Assembly: GCA_025774805.1 (NCBI GenBank)
Contig: JALGZR010000025.1
Span: 15,213 to 79,212, forward strand
From: a bacterium
GTDB lineage: Bacteria; ARS69
Direction of reading: 5' to 3'
DNA length: 64,000 nucleotides
The first letter of the stretch is position 1; every line of letters starts with the position of its first letter. Below the pieces are notes generated by a model. It searched no databases. It had not been told where the DNA came from and worked only from the letters and a program-made list of their open reading frames with translations. Positions 36,659 to 47,000 of this stretch are shown here, one piece after another. Position numbers and translations under genes: made by a program.

Positions 36659-38956
36659 CTACCTCAGAAGGACCATGCTCCGGGAGACGGTGCGCTCACC
36701 GGCCTGGAGACGGAAGAAGTAGATCCCCGAGGGACACTCCGCTCCTTCCCGATTCCGGCCGTCCCAGGGGACACTCTTTGAGCCGACCTTCTGGTGCTCG
36801 TTCACGAGCTCCGCGACGGTCCTCCCGTGAACGTCGAAGATCTCCAGACGGACCCGGCCGTCCGCCGCCAGGTCGTACTCGATTCGCGTACCGGGACCGA
36901 AGGGATTCGGGAAGTTGGCGGGCGAGGTCCCCCGCTCGACGAACGTGTCCAGCGACGAAACGTCGACCGCGCTCGAAACTCCCTCCCACACCAGGGCCGG
37001 ATCTCCGTACAGGTTGTAGTCGTACAGGTTCCAGTACTCGAAGTAGTGGTCCCACCCGTAGTTCACGTGGCAATAGTGCTTGGCGTCGTACAGGGCATCG
37101 CCGACCCTCCCGGCGCCGGACGGACCCGCGATCAGGTACCGGTTGAACTCGCAGCAGATCGACTCGGCTCCCCCTGGAGACGTGGGCCAATCTGCGGAGA
37201 CCGCCGCGACTCGGGAGGAGCTGACCACCCCCGCGGAGGCGCCGAAGGAGGGAAGGGTCAACAGGTCGACCCCGAGACGTCCCTGGGCGTTCGGCTCCGG
37301 GTAGCCGACGTTGCAGGAGACGGCGAACACGATCGAGGGGTGATCGTCTTCCAGACTGACCCAATCCGCGACGAAAGCCTCGTGGCTGAAACCGTCCGAG
37401 CCGTCCGTCTCGGGCACGCCGTCCCCGTCGTCCCAATCCCAGATCACTCGCCACGCGCCGTTCGGCGATCCGTGGCCCGCCCAGTTCACGATTCCGTACT
37501 TGCCGTTGCGCCACTCGCTCGTGAATGAGGCCTGGGTCAGGGCCAACCAGGGATAGGTCGACGGGCTCAGACCCTCGTGCTCACAGTACCGGGCCATGGG
37601 CCATCCTCTCATGAAGCCGGTCTCGATCAGGTTCAGGCAGTCGGCCCCGTCGCGAAACGGAATGCCCATGTAATCCTGGTTCTCGTAGAACAGGATCGCC
37701 GCGCCGTGGAGCGCACAGTTCTTCCAGGCGCCGGTGTCCTGCTCGAACTGGACCAGCTTGTCGAGGGCGTACGTGATCTTGGTCAGGTTGTTCGTCGGAA
37801 TCCGGCCGACGGAGATCTCCGCCAGGAAGTCGGGCGTGTCCTGACCGTACTCTCCGTAGTAGCCGTCCCCATCGGAGTCCCAGGACACGTCGTCCGGAAA
37901 CGACAGGTCCGCATAGTAGTAGTCGGTCGGAACGGATCCACCCGGGTTGGACGGGTTGGACGGGTTGTGCGCGTGATTCGTCGGATCGGCGAAGCAGTAG
38001 CGCATGGGGACGCGGGCGTAGTTGCCGATCAGCAGGACGTACTCGATGCCCCAAGGGCCGTAGGAGGCGCGAAGGAAGTTCCGGATCCTCTCGGCGAAGT
38101 CACCGCCGGGCTGATCGCCGATCTCGGGTCCGTTGCTCAGAACGATCCGGACATCGTGCCCGAGACCCGTCTTCCAGCTCACGAAATCGGAGGAGGTCAC
38201 GGCGCTCACCATGTCGTCCCGCGCGATGATCACGTAGTCGTGGGTGTCGGGATTCGGCGGGGAGGGCGAGCCGCTCGGTTCGTACAGAGACGCCATCTGC
38301 GCGTAGTTCACGAACAGCCCCTCCGCCCGGTCGTCGGCGACGGTGTCCCGGAGAAGCCGGGCGACGGCCTGCCCTTCGGGGCCGGCGGGATCCGGAAGCG
38401 CGAATCGAATCCGAGCCCGCACCGATTCGTGGTGCGTCAGACGGCCCGAGGCGGCGCGATAGGTGAACGGACAGAACGAGATCGAGACGTAGGAGTACTT
38501 CCGCAGCGTGCCCGATCCCGTGATCCGCGCGACCACCGGCGGATAGGCTCGATTCGAGCCGAAGACCTCGTCGTGGTTGCGGTTCCACTCCCGCCGCATC
38601 TCCTCCATGACTTCCGGAGAATGCGTCAGGGGCACCAGGAGGGGAGTCGCGACGATCCGGTGGGTTCCCGGTACGTCGCGGGCACCGGTCTCCTGCACGT
38701 CCAGAGACAGGACGCGCGCGCCGGGGGGCAGGAGAACCGAGAAGTTCCGCGCCGGGAGCATGGGTCTCCCCGGCGCCATGAGGTGGCCGAATCCATCCAT
38801 CTCGATCCGGGTGCCGCAGGGCTCGGTCACGAGACGGAATTCACCGGACGTGAGATCGATCGTCTGCACTTCGATTCGCTCCTCGGCGGTCGAGACCGAC
38901 GCGAGGCCCGAGCAGGCCAGGCCCACGACCGCGGCGAGCAGGGCGGGTCTTTTCAC
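36659..38956 (-). CDS. gingipain-like cysteine peptidase (C25) with FlgD-type C-terminal domain
   Basis: 765 residues. A signal peptide (MKRPALLAAVVGLACSGLAS) and a propeptide-like region (to about 230) precede the C25 fold (DYVIIARDDMVSA, WGIEYVLLIGNYARVPMRY, EISVGRIPT). The catalytic pair is visible as His in NWAGHGSPNGAW and Cys in FAVSCNVGYPEPN. A C-terminal FlgD Ig-like domain follows (NFPNPFGPGTRIEY ... SGIYFFRLQAG). Such enzymes cleave after Arg or Lys outside the cell. The lone full copy of catalytic motifs implies activity. No T9SS component is in the window. Confidence 0.9.
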   Translation of the reverse strand: MKRPALLAAVVGLACSGLASVSTAEERIEVQTIDLTSGEFRLVTEPCGTRIEMDGFGHLMAPGRPMLPARNFSVLLPPGARVLSLDVQETGARDVPGTHRIVATPLLVPLTHSPEVMEEMRREWNRNHDEVFGSNRAYPPVVARITGSGTLRKYSYVSISFCPFTYRAASGRLTHHESVRARIRFALPDPAGPEGQAVARLLRDTVADDRAEGLFVNYAQMASLYEPSGSPSPPNPDTHDYVIIARDDMVSAVTSSDFVSWKTGLGHDVRIVLSNGPEIGDQPGGDFAERIRNFLRASYGPWGIEYVLLIGNYARVPMRYCFADPTNHAHNPSNPSNPGGSVPTDYYYADLSFPDDVSWDSDGDGYYGEYGQDTPDFLAEISVGRIPTNNLTKITYALDKLVQFEQDTGAWKNCALHGAAILFYENQDYMGIPFRDGADCLNLIETGFMRGWPMARYCEHEGLSPSTYPWLALTQASFTSEWRNGKYGIVNWAGHGSPNGAWRVIWDWDDGDGVPETDGSDGFSHEAFVADWVSLEDDHPSIVFAVSCNVGYPEPNAQGRLGVDLLTLPSFGASAGVVSSSRVAAVSADWPTSPGGAESICCEFNRYLIAGPSGAGRVGDALYDAKHYCHVNYGWDHYFEYWNLYDYNLYGDPALVWEGVSSAVDVSSLDTFVERGTSPANFPNPFGPGTRIEYDLAADGRVRLEIFDVHGRTVAELVNEHQKVGSKSVPWDGRNREGAECPSGIYFFRLQAGERTVSRSMVLLR

Positions 38957-39303
38957 GATCCTCTCCTCGTGTTGATCGACCCGGCGGCGCCGCGGGGTCC
39001 GGGCAACCGGTCCGGCCTCTCGTGCTCGCCGCGGGGGAGTGCGGATCCGCGAAAGGCGGGACGGGTGCCGGCACCGGGATCCACGGGTCGTGTCATCACC
39101 TTACGAACCGGCCGAGCGACCGCCCGGCGATCCCGACTCGATTCTTGCACGAGGCGGGGCTCGGCCGACATGACCTTCGTCGTGCAAAGAACTGATATAT
39201 GTCAGTTTTGGTGCCTCCGGCGCCGCGGCATTCGGTGGACCCGGAGACGGAGGCGGGAACGCCTTTCAGCGCCCCCGCCAAGGCCTTTCCTCGCGACCGG
39301 AGT
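38957..39303. other. 347-bp intergenic region
   Basis: It lies upstream of the C25 gene and downstream of the dockerin-like gene, both on the minus strand. An A+T-rich island (39176-39205, around GAACTGATATATGTCAG) could hold the C25 promoter. No gene, tRNA or clear hairpin was seen. Confidence 0.35.
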
Positions 39304-39942
39304 CTACGGGCAGGACACGGTCGAGCAGTCTACGGTCAGACCGCTGGCCCAGAAGCCCAGATCGTACACGTCCACCGTGCCGTCGCACGTGTAGTCCATG
39401 TAAACGTCGTAGCCCGGCGGAAGGCCACCGGCCCACAGGGCGAGGCTGAACACGTTCGTGACGCCGCTGGGATCCCCGCGGAGGTTCGTGCTCGTGAACG
39501 GGATCCAGGTCTCTCCGCCAATGGGGATGTCGTACGGGCACCGGGCGGTAACGGAGTAGCTCAGGTGCCCCCGGCCCTGGACGAAGGGAAAGTAGAACTC
39601 GACGCGGCCGTTCGCGTCCGTGGTGCCCGTCCCGCGGAAAGCACAGCAGTCCCAGAACGCCTTGCCGCCCAGGCCGTATCCCGAGATCGTGTCGTCATAC
39701 TGGAGGTGAGCCGTGGTCAGACATCCGGCGACCGGGTTCGCAAACTCGTCTCGAAGGGTCACGTAGACGATCAGCGTATCTCCGAGGGACCCGGGAGAAT
39801 CGTGATTGGTGAACTTGTGATGACAAGGAGTGCTTCCGACGTTGTTTCCGACGCCGCAGAGAGGCGGGAGGGGGAGGACCGCGAGGGCAATCGAGCTGCA
39901 AGCGAAGAGGATCAGGGGGGAGAGGGCCAAGGATCTGCGCAT
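39304..39942 (-). CDS. secreted dockerin-like protein
   Basis: 212 residues from the ATG at 39942, chosen because GGAGG lies six bases upstream; a six-residue extension is possible. Signal peptide: MRRSLALSPLILFACSSIALA. The middle part resembles an Ig-like 'Big_1' domain (GDTLIVYVTLRDEFANPVAG ... GTTDANGRVEFYF). The end has a single dockerin-type calcium loop (DYTCDGTVDVYDLGFWASGL) with Asp at the EF-hand positions. Cellulosome-type partners are not seen; in FCB-like genomes such tails occur on many extracellular proteins. Confidence 0.7.
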   Translation of the reverse strand: MRRSLALSPLILFACSSIALAVLPLPPLCGVGNNVGSTPCHHKFTNHDSPGSLGDTLIVYVTLRDEFANPVAGCLTTAHLQYDDTISGYGLGGKAFWDCCAFRGTGTTDANGRVEFYFPFVQGRGHLSYSVTARCPYDIPIGGETWIPFTSTNLRGDPSGVTNVFSLALWAGGLPPGYDVYMDYTCDGTVDVYDLGFWASGLTVDCSTVSCP

Positions 39943-40564
39943 CAGACACCTCCAATGCAAAAGCGCTCGGCCGGGTGAGGCTCGAACACGGACGGCCGCT
40001 CACTGAGGGAAGCGAGCTCACTGCAACGGAGTCTGACGATCGTTTCGGTACGCTCCTCCCTTCCTGGCCTGGTCAAGGACAATCCTACTATCATCGCCAC
40101 GGCGGGGTCAATTCGACGCGCCTCCCGGCCCTTCGAGCCATCGTGGGTAGACCGTTCATCCGCATCCGCCGAACCCGGCTTCCAGATGCCGATCGACCGG
40201 ATGCGGTCCTTCACGCGCCGGGCGTTACGCTCGTTGGCGGCACGCTTGGTGCACGCACTCGACACCGCCGGTGCGGCCGGACGGCAGTGAACTCTCGAGC
40301 GCCGACTGGAACCGTGGGGAGCGACGATTCACCGAACGGGGAGGCAGGACCCGAGCGGCCGGCTCTGCCCCGCGATTCTCGCCGGTCTCTGCTGCGGCCG
40401 TCCCCGCCCACCGTTCCGAGACGTCGGCCTCGGTATCGTTCCTGCTTGAGGTCCCCTTCCTGACGGGATCAAGCCACCCAGCGGCGGTGCGCTCTCGCCC
40501 GATTGCCCGCCGACCTCGGTTCCGTTGCCAGAAGACCCGCTCCCCCGTGGAGACCGTGAACATC
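39943..40564. other. 622-bp gene-poor region
   Basis: It lies between the divergent dockerin-like gene and a small plus-strand gene. A short A+T-rich stretch (CAATCCTACTATCATCG, 40080-40096) with TTGACC on the minus strand may hold the dockerin-like promoter. Open frames in the region are not conserved-looking, and no RNA fold was recognised by eye. Confidence 0.35.
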
Positions 40565-40822
40565 ATGACCCGACACGCGAAGCTCTCTCCTCTCCCCGTA
40601 CGGTATGCCGTCACCGCCCTGCTGGCCGCACTCCTCCTCTCGGCCGCGCTCCTTCCCCCGACCGGTTCTCCGGGAGCGGCGCCGGAGTCGGTGCCCGAAG
40701 AGGCGACCGGAGCGGGGTGGAAGCTCTGCGCGATGGGAATCGCGATGGCCGTTCTGGGATTCGCGAGCAACAACGGGGCGATGGGAAGCGCGGGATGCGC
40801 GATCGCGTCCACCGGCTGCTGA
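40565..40822 (+). CDS. small secreted or membrane protein with Cys-containing C-terminus
   Basis: 85 residues. An N-terminal hydrophobic segment (about residues 12-32, YAVTALLAALLLSAALL) looks like a signal or anchor. The C-terminal part (WKLCAMGIAMAVLG ... SAGCAIASTGC) is hydrophobic, Gly/Ala/Ser-rich and has three Cys, which recalls bacteriocin-like core peptides but no family is recognised. The frame is open for 98 codons further upstream; the ATG at 40565 is chosen because conservation-like features start there. The ribosome site is weak. Confidence 0.45.
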   Translation: MTRHAKLSPLPVRYAVTALLAALLLSAALLPPTGSPGAAPESVPEEATGAGWKLCAMGIAMAVLGFASNNGAMGSAGCAIASTGC

Positions 40823-40956
40823 GGGCGGCGTTCATCCGGGGCCGGGAGTCGGTGGGGCGCGCCGACTCCCTCCTCGGCGCTCCCCGCGAAGTCTCCGCGA
40901 CCGGGACACGCCCGCGCTCGGCCGGGGCGAGAAAGCCGGCCTCCGAGGCCACGACC

Positions 40957-41136
40957 TGACCTGCATTTCTCACCCGGCTCTGCTGCGGCAGCGGCGAAGC
41001 CGCGCCTGGCTTCGTCGTTGGGGCACTTCCGTCCTGCGACGGGGCTACGGCCCCGCCTCGGGCGAAAGCACCCCATCTCCTCGCCAGACACGGCCATCCG
41101 CAGCCTCGCGACGAGCCTGGTGAGAAATGCAGGCTA
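40957..41136. repeat. full copy B of the 180-bp inverted-end repeat
   Basis: Ends: TGACCTGCATTTCTCACCCG and CTGGTGAGAAATGCAGGCTA. It is nearly identical to copy A over all 180 bp. Its right end, read on the minus strand, provides the TAG stop of the secreted protein gene at 41134. Confidence 0.92.
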
Positions 41137-42234
41137 ACGATAGAGATTCTTGATGGCGGACCACGACGCCGAGGGGATTCTCGCCGACGTGGAGACCGAG
41201 GTCGCGTCTCCCGTGAAGCCGGTAACGGTCAGCACGTAAAGCCGTCCACAGGGGATCCCGGTGAAGACGGAGGGCCCCACCCAGAACCAGTAGACTCCGG
41301 GAGGGAAGGTGTACGAGATCGTCGCGACGTCCGGAAAGACGCCGGCTTCGGCCGACCCCAGGACCTCCGGGGGACCCTCGCAGCCCGCGTTGGCATCCAT
41401 CACGACGATCAAGACGGGGAACTGAGCCGTGCACTTGAACGTGATCGTGTTCTCTTCGACCACTTGGAGCTCGTACCAATCCGAGTCCCGGAAGCTGCTT
41501 CCCTCGAAGAGGAAGGTCCCGCTCGTGCCGCAGACGGCGAAAGAGCGGCCGTTCGCTGTTCCATGGAGGGTGCTGAACGCGGGTTGGGGATACGCCTTGC
41601 AGCCGCTGTTGAACTGGTCCTCGTACCCGTCGTAACAGTCCGGCTCCCCCTCGGCGATCGCATCCGCCGGACACTCGAGGGTTTCGAAGACAACCTCGTC
41701 GATCTGCAGGAAGAAGTCGCCGCAGAGCTCGCCGTATCCGTCGACGACGATGTAGTACGTGTTGCCGGCGATCACGGGCAGCGAGAAGATCTCGGAGCGA
41801 TAGCCGTCCGGTCCACATGCGTCGTCGTTGCAGGCGACGAGGTTCGGCCACGCGTTCTCGTAGACGTAGACCTTCGTGTCGTAGGCCGACTCGCACAGAC
41901 TGACGCCGATGTGGGAGTCGTGACCGGGCGTATACGCGTAGACGACATCCGGCGCCGTCGAGCCGTCGAAGGGACAGACTTCGTCATAGTCGTCGAGGAA
42001 ACCGCACGTGGTCCCGAAGTCGGCATACGGAAGAACGGCGATGGGGAGAGCGGTGGCGATGTCCTCCCCGGCCACGACCGGCCGGGGGACGTCCCGGCCG
42101 TGAAGTGCTGCACCGTTCGCGGGGGAGGGTCTCTCGGATTCGACAGGCCGTCGCGCGGTCAGGTCCGAAGCGGACGCTCCGGCGAGTGAGGTCAGGAGAA
42201 CGGCCAGCAGTGGAGCGATGAGCGCGTTTCTCAT
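41134..42234 (-). CDS. secreted protein with pre-peptidase C-terminal (PPC)-like beta domains
   Basis: 366 residues from MRNALIAPLLAVLLTSLAG at 42234; GAGG lies seven bases upstream, and a 23-residue extension is possible. After the signal peptide come two PPC-like beta-sandwich segments (DVVYAYTPGHDSHIGVSLC ... YYIVVDGYG, and DSDWYELQVVEENTITF ... PGVYWFWVGP), which usually aid exported proteases. No catalytic domain is present. The C-terminus (SWSAIKNLYR) is a short amphipathic tail rather than FlgD. Its TAG stop is the outer end of repeat copy B. Confidence 0.75.
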   Translation of the reverse strand: MRNALIAPLLAVLLTSLAGASASDLTARRPVESERPSPANGAALHGRDVPRPVVAGEDIATALPIAVLPYADFGTTCGFLDDYDEVCPFDGSTAPDVVYAYTPGHDSHIGVSLCESAYDTKVYVYENAWPNLVACNDDACGPDGYRSEIFSLPVIAGNTYYIVVDGYGELCGDFFLQIDEVVFETLECPADAIAEGEPDCYDGYEDQFNSGCKAYPQPAFSTLHGTANGRSFAVCGTSGTFLFEGSSFRDSDWYELQVVEENTITFKCTAQFPVLIVVMDANAGCEGPPEVLGSAEAGVFPDVATISYTFPPGVYWFWVGPSVFTGIPCGRLYVLTVTGFTGDATSVSTSARIPSASWSAIKNLYR

Positions 42235-42356
42235 CAGGGTCCTCGCACGTCCATCGTGGCGTCGGGGACCGGAACGCCTCCTACGATTTCCGACGATACA
42301 CACACCGGCGTGATGAATGCAAGCGAAGCCGGGCGCGATTTGCCGTTACCGCGGCG

Positions 42357-42380
42357 GAGGCTCGTGAAAAACGCAGGTCA
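42357..42380. repeat. partial repeat G (right end) at a stop codon
   Basis: GAGGCTCGTGAAAAACGCAG followed by GTCA resembles the right terminus of the repeat with a few changes. Read on the minus strand it starts with the TGA stop of the hdrCB fusion. Confidence 0.55.
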
Positions 42381-43874
42381 GGCCGACTTTTCGAACCGCC
42401 GCAGGCACTCCGGCTTGAAACGATGCCGCTCCAGCCCGAGCTCGTCGTAGGGAACTCCCTGGGCGAAGGCGAGGAGCTGCATGTAGTAGATCGAGGGGAT
42501 GTGGAAGTCCTCCTCGAACCGCTGCGCGATCTTCATCTGCCCGTGATCGAACTGGCCGAAGCAGGTGGGGCAGATGAGGCAGAGAAGCTCGGCGTCCTCC
42601 TCCCGGACGGAGGTGAGCAGGTCGCGCATCATGTTCGCAGGGAGGTCCTCTTCCTGGCAGGCCTTTCCGCAGCAGAGGTGCCAGTTGTGATGGCGCACGG
42701 GCTCGGCGCCGAGGGCACCGACGAGGTCCTCCATCATTCTCGGGTCGTTGGGATCGTCGACGCGCATCACCGCGCTCGGCTTGAGAAGATGGCAGCCGTA
42801 GTGGATGGCGATCTGGAGACCCTCCAGAGGGCGCACCACCGAATCCCGAATCCGTCCGATTCCGATGCAGTCGCGGAGAACCGTGGCCACGTGGCGAACC
42901 CGGGTGGTCCCGTGGTACCGGCGTCCGATGCGGCGAAGCCGCCGGTCCACCTTCTCCAGGAGCTCGGAGTCATGCAGCAGGTGCCAGGCCTCGGAAAGGG
43001 TCGCGGTGCAACCCGAGCAGTTCGTTACGACGTCGAGCCCCAGCTCCTCGGCGAGTGAGAGGTTGCGGGCCGCCACGGTCAGCCAGCTCAGCTTGTCCTT
43101 CGACTTGAAGTAGATCGGATCGGGGCAGCACGAGGCCCCCTCCATGTCCACGAGCTTCACGCCGAGGGTCTCGAGGGTGCGGCGGATCGCCTTCTCCATC
43201 GCGGGATAGCGCGCCGGAATCAGGCAGCCGGGGAAGAATGCGAAGCGGTCGGTTCTCGTCACCGGGTGCGGAGAGATCTCCTTCTCCACCACCGGGTCCG
43301 GCCCGTCCTCCGGCGGCTCCTCCAGGAGCGTACGGATCTCGTCGACCGGGACGGCCGGCATCGGGGAGAGCCCGAACTTCTCGCGCTGCCGGTCGACCGC
43401 GGTGGAGGCCGGCACCGTCCGGCCCGTGGTCTCGAAGGTCTTGATGACCCGCTCCACCCCGGCGGAGATCAACCCCCGATCGGCCAGCATGTTCTTGAGG
43501 GAGAGGATCACCTCGACCGGTTTGACTTCCTGCGGACAGCGCTCGTGGCAGTTGTAGCAGTTCGTGCAGAGCCAGAGGACGGACTCCTCGCCCAAGAGCT
43601 CCGGCTCCAGCCCGTACAGGACCTGCAACATGATCTCGCGCGGGTTGAACTTGTCGCTGTAAATGGCCGCGGGGCAATCGCCGACGCAGGCGCCGCACTG
43701 GTAGCAGAAGTTGGCGAGGTTTCCCTCCACCTTCTTCGCCAGCTCCCGCCGGAACTCGAAGTCGACGTGGACGACATCGCCCTCGGGTCTCGCCCCGTCC
43801 TCCGACTTCGGCGTGTCCTCGGTCTTCGGTGCGGGCTCGGGTTTCGATGCGGGCTCAGGCTTCGGTGCGGGCAT
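42378..43874 (-). CDS. HdrC-HdrB fusion (CoB-CoM heterodisulfide reductase-like)
   Basis: 498 residues. An acidic/Pro linker (about 1-30) precedes an HdrC-like ferredoxin with two [4Fe-4S] motifs (CYQCGACVGDCP, CTNCYNCHERCP). Residues 220-480 hold two CCG (Cys-Cys-Gly) domains of HdrB: FFPGCLIP ... ASCCPDP ... NCSGC, and HYGCHLLKP ... LCCGKACQ ... CPTCFGQFD, which bind the noncubane [4Fe-4S] clusters where disulfides are reduced in methanogens. The bacterium need not use CoM/CoB; the real disulfide or other acceptor is unknown. Last gene of the kor-hdr operon; its start overlaps the zinc-ribbon gene by 20 bp. Confidence 0.9.
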   Translation of the reverse strand: MPAPKPEPASKPEPAPKTEDTPKSEDGARPEGDVVHVDFEFRRELAKKVEGNLANFCYQCGACVGDCPAAIYSDKFNPREIMLQVLYGLEPELLGEESVLWLCTNCYNCHERCPQEVKPVEVILSLKNMLADRGLISAGVERVIKTFETTGRTVPASTAVDRQREKFGLSPMPAVPVDEIRTLLEEPPEDGPDPVVEKEISPHPVTRTDRFAFFPGCLIPARYPAMEKAIRRTLETLGVKLVDMEGASCCPDPIYFKSKDKLSWLTVAARNLSLAEELGLDVVTNCSGCTATLSEAWHLLHDSELLEKVDRRLRRIGRRYHGTTRVRHVATVLRDCIGIGRIRDSVVRPLEGLQIAIHYGCHLLKPSAVMRVDDPNDPRMMEDLVGALGAEPVRHHNWHLCCGKACQEEDLPANMMRDLLTSVREEDAELLCLICPTCFGQFDHGQMKIAQRFEEDFHIPSIYYMQLLAFAQGVPYDELGLERHRFKPECLRRFEKSA

Positions 43875-44031
43875 CGGACTCTCCCTTCGCCGCCGGCTTT
43901 CGCTTCAGTTGACGGATGCTGTTCGATCGGCAGTCGGGGCAGGACCGCTCCTTGTCCTCGTCTTTGCGCACCTCGTTCTCGTACTCGTGGCCGCACGCCA
44001 TGCACCGGAACAGCCAGATCGTGGCATCCAT
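43855..44031 (-). CDS. small zinc-ribbon protein in the hdr operon
   Basis: 58 residues: an N-terminal MDATIWLFRCMACGHEYENE, then CPDC in the second half, giving two CxxC pairs of a zinc ribbon or rubredoxin-like knot, and a basic tail. It is encoded between hdrA-mvhD (18 bp downstream of its stop) and hdrCB, whose ATG overlaps its end. It may assist assembly or carry one electron, but no family member with a known role is recognised. Its small size makes it easy to miss. Confidence 0.7.
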   Translation of the reverse strand: MDATIWLFRCMACGHEYENEVRKDEDKERSCPDCRSNSIRQLKRKPAAKGESDARTEA

Positions 44032-44049
44032 CGCTTGTCCTCTGTTCGC

Positions 44050-47000
44050 TCAGGACGGGGTCGCCGTCTTCGTCTTCGCCTTTGCCCTCGTCTTCCGAAC
44101 TTTGGGTTTCAGCGCCTCCATCGAGTGCTCGATCTCCTCGGGCGCGACGGTCTTCCGGAGCTCTTCCATTCGCCGCATGACCTCCGCGAACTTCTGGCCC
44201 TCGGCCGCGCTGATCCACTCGAGCTGGAGTCGCTCGGGCCGAACACCGGCCCTCTCCAGCTTGCCCCAGAGCTTCTGGACCCGCTTCACCGTCTGGCGGT
44301 TCGCGTTGATGTAGTGGCAGTCCGAATAGTGGCACCCGGACACCAGCACGACCGGCGCGCCGCACCGGAAGGCCTCCAAGACCATCTCCTCGGAGACGCG
44401 CCCGGAGCACATCGTCCGGATCAGGTGGGCGGTCGCCGGGTACTGGAGACGCGAGATGCCGGCCATGTCGGCGCCGGCGTACGAGCACCAGTTGCACGCG
44501 AACACCACGACCTTTTCCGCGGGCCGGGACTCCAGCATCGCCCGGACCTGAGCCAGCAGCTGATCGTCGCTGAAGTGCAGCATGGTGATCGCGCCGAACT
44601 GACACGCGGCCCCGCAGGTGCCGCAGCCGGCGCAGAGGGCCTCCACGATCTCGGGCGTGGTCTTCTTCTCCCATTGGATCGCGCTGTAGGGGCAGACGCC
44701 CGCGCAGATGCCGCACATCTGACACGGATCGGGGTCGAGGCGGGCGATCGCCGGATGTTGTTTCGCCTTTTCGTGGGACAGGAATACCGCGGCCTTGGCC
44801 GCCGCCGCCGACGCCTGCGCGACGGAGTCCACGATGTCCTTCGGTCCCTGGGCCGTTCCGGCGACGAACACGCCTTCGACGGTCGTCTCCACCGGAGCGA
44901 GCTCGGGGTGGCGCTCCATGAAGAAGCCGTCCAGACCCACGCTCGCCTTGAGCATGACGTGGAGTCGATCCGTATCGGGTTGGAGCGGCCTCATTCCCAC
45001 GCTCAGGACGACGAGATCGGTTTGGACCTCGATGCGGCGCCGGAGCAGGTCGTCGAAGCAGCGCACCGCGCCGACCCGATCCTCGCCGATGATCTCGGGC
45101 TTCTCGCCGTCCGGGATCCGCACGAAGAGCACGCCCATGCCGCGGGCCCGGCGGTACATCTCCTCGGCGCCGGAGGAGATCGTCCGGATGCCCCGGTGGA
45201 AGACGGTGACGTCCACCCCCTGCTCCCGCAGCTGGATGGCCTGCTTGATCGCGGTCGGGCAGCAGTAGCGCGAACAGCCCCGATGGCTTTCGAGATCGCG
45301 CGACCCGACGCAGAGAATGAAGGACGCGCTCTGCGGGCCCTGGCCGTCGGCGTGCGGCAGCTTCTTGTCGAAGAGTGCTTTCTCGAGCTCCGCGCTCGTG
45401 ACGACGTTGGGAAGCTCCCCGTAGCCGTACTCACCGGTGGGGTCGTGGAGGTCGGCTCCCAGGGCGAGCACGATCGCTCCCACGCGCAGCGAGTCGGCCT
45501 TTCCGTTCGTCAGGGTGACGTCGAAGTTGCCGACGTATCCGCTGACGTCATCGACCTCGGTTCCCAACAGGATCTTCGCTCCGCTCGCCTTCAGGCGCTC
45601 GATCTTCTCCGCCAGAACCTCGGCTGCGGGGCGCATCGTGGGGTACAGGAGCATCAGGCTCTCTCCCGCCAGCCGCCCGCCGAGCCGGTCCGTCTTCTCG
45701 ACGAGCGTCACGGGGAAGCCCTGCTCCGCCAGGTCGGTCGCGGCCTGGATGCCGGCGATGCCGCCGCCGATGACGAGGGCCTCACGGGTCATGGGAACCT
45801 CACGCTCCTCGAGCGGATCGAGACGCGCGGCCCGGGCCACGCCCATGCGCAGCAGGGACTTCGCCTTCTCCTGGGCCTCGGCCGCCTCCTTGACGTGGAC
45901 CCACGAGCACTGGTCGCGGATGTTCACCATCTCGAGGAGATAGGGATTCATCCCGATTCGACTCAGCGTCTCGCGGAAGACCGGTTCGTGGGTGCGGGGG
46001 GTGCACGCCGCGACGACCAGACGGTTGAGTCGGTGCTCCCGGACGATCTCCGCGATCTGATCCTGCCCGGTGGACGAGCAGGAGAAGAGATCCGTGTCGG
46101 CGACCACGACGTCGGGAAGTGACTCCGCGTAGGTCGCGAGCTCCTTGACGTCCAGGAGGCCGGCGATGTTCACCCCGCAGTGGCAGACCACCACGCCCAC
46201 CCGGGGCGGGCCCGACACGTCGATCGGCTCGACGGGCTCCGTCTCCTCGGGAGCGCGGTGTCCCGTCAGGTACAGGGCCGCCCGGGACGCTGCAGCGGAA
46301 GCCTGGGCGACGGCATCGGGAATCACCTGCGGACCCACGGCGCTGCCGCACACGTACACGCCTTCGCGGGAGGTCTCCACGGCCGACAGGGCCGGATCAC
46401 TCGGCTGAATGAACCCGTAGGTGTCGGTCTCGATGCCCAGGATCTCCGCGAGGGCGACGGCCTGGTCGCTGGGTGCGGCGGCCACCGAGAGCACCACGAG
46501 ATCGGCCGGGATCCGCCTCAGCTCGTGACCGAGCGTGTCCTCCACAAAGACCTCGAGCGTATCGGTCTCGATGTCGCACTCGACCTTCGCGGGACGGCCG
46601 CGGACGTACTGGGCGCTCTTCTCGTCGCGGGAGCGCTGGACGAACTGGTCGAACCCCTTCCCGAACGCGCGGAGATCCGTGTAGAGGATCGTCACGTCCT
46701 CCACGTCGGGATCGTGCTCACGCAGGAGGAGGGAGTCCTTCACCGCGTTCATGCAGCAGAATCGGCTGCAGTAGGGCCGGCCGCCCTCTCCCCGGGCGCC
46801 CACGCACTGGACGAACACGACGCGTCGTGGCGTGCGCTGATCCGAGGGGCGCACGACGTGACCGCCCGTCGAGCCGGCCGGACTCAACATACGCTCCAGC
46901 TCCAGACTGGTCACCACGTTGGGGAAGCGGCCGTAGCCGTAGTTGCCCAGCTTGCGGGCGTCGAACTCCTGGAAGCCGACGGCGACGAGAACGGACCCGA

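Noticed and set aside
40271-40564. 98-codon upstream extension of the small Cys-containing protein
   Set aside because: Arg-rich, no motif, and a hydrophobic signal starts after the ATG at 40565.
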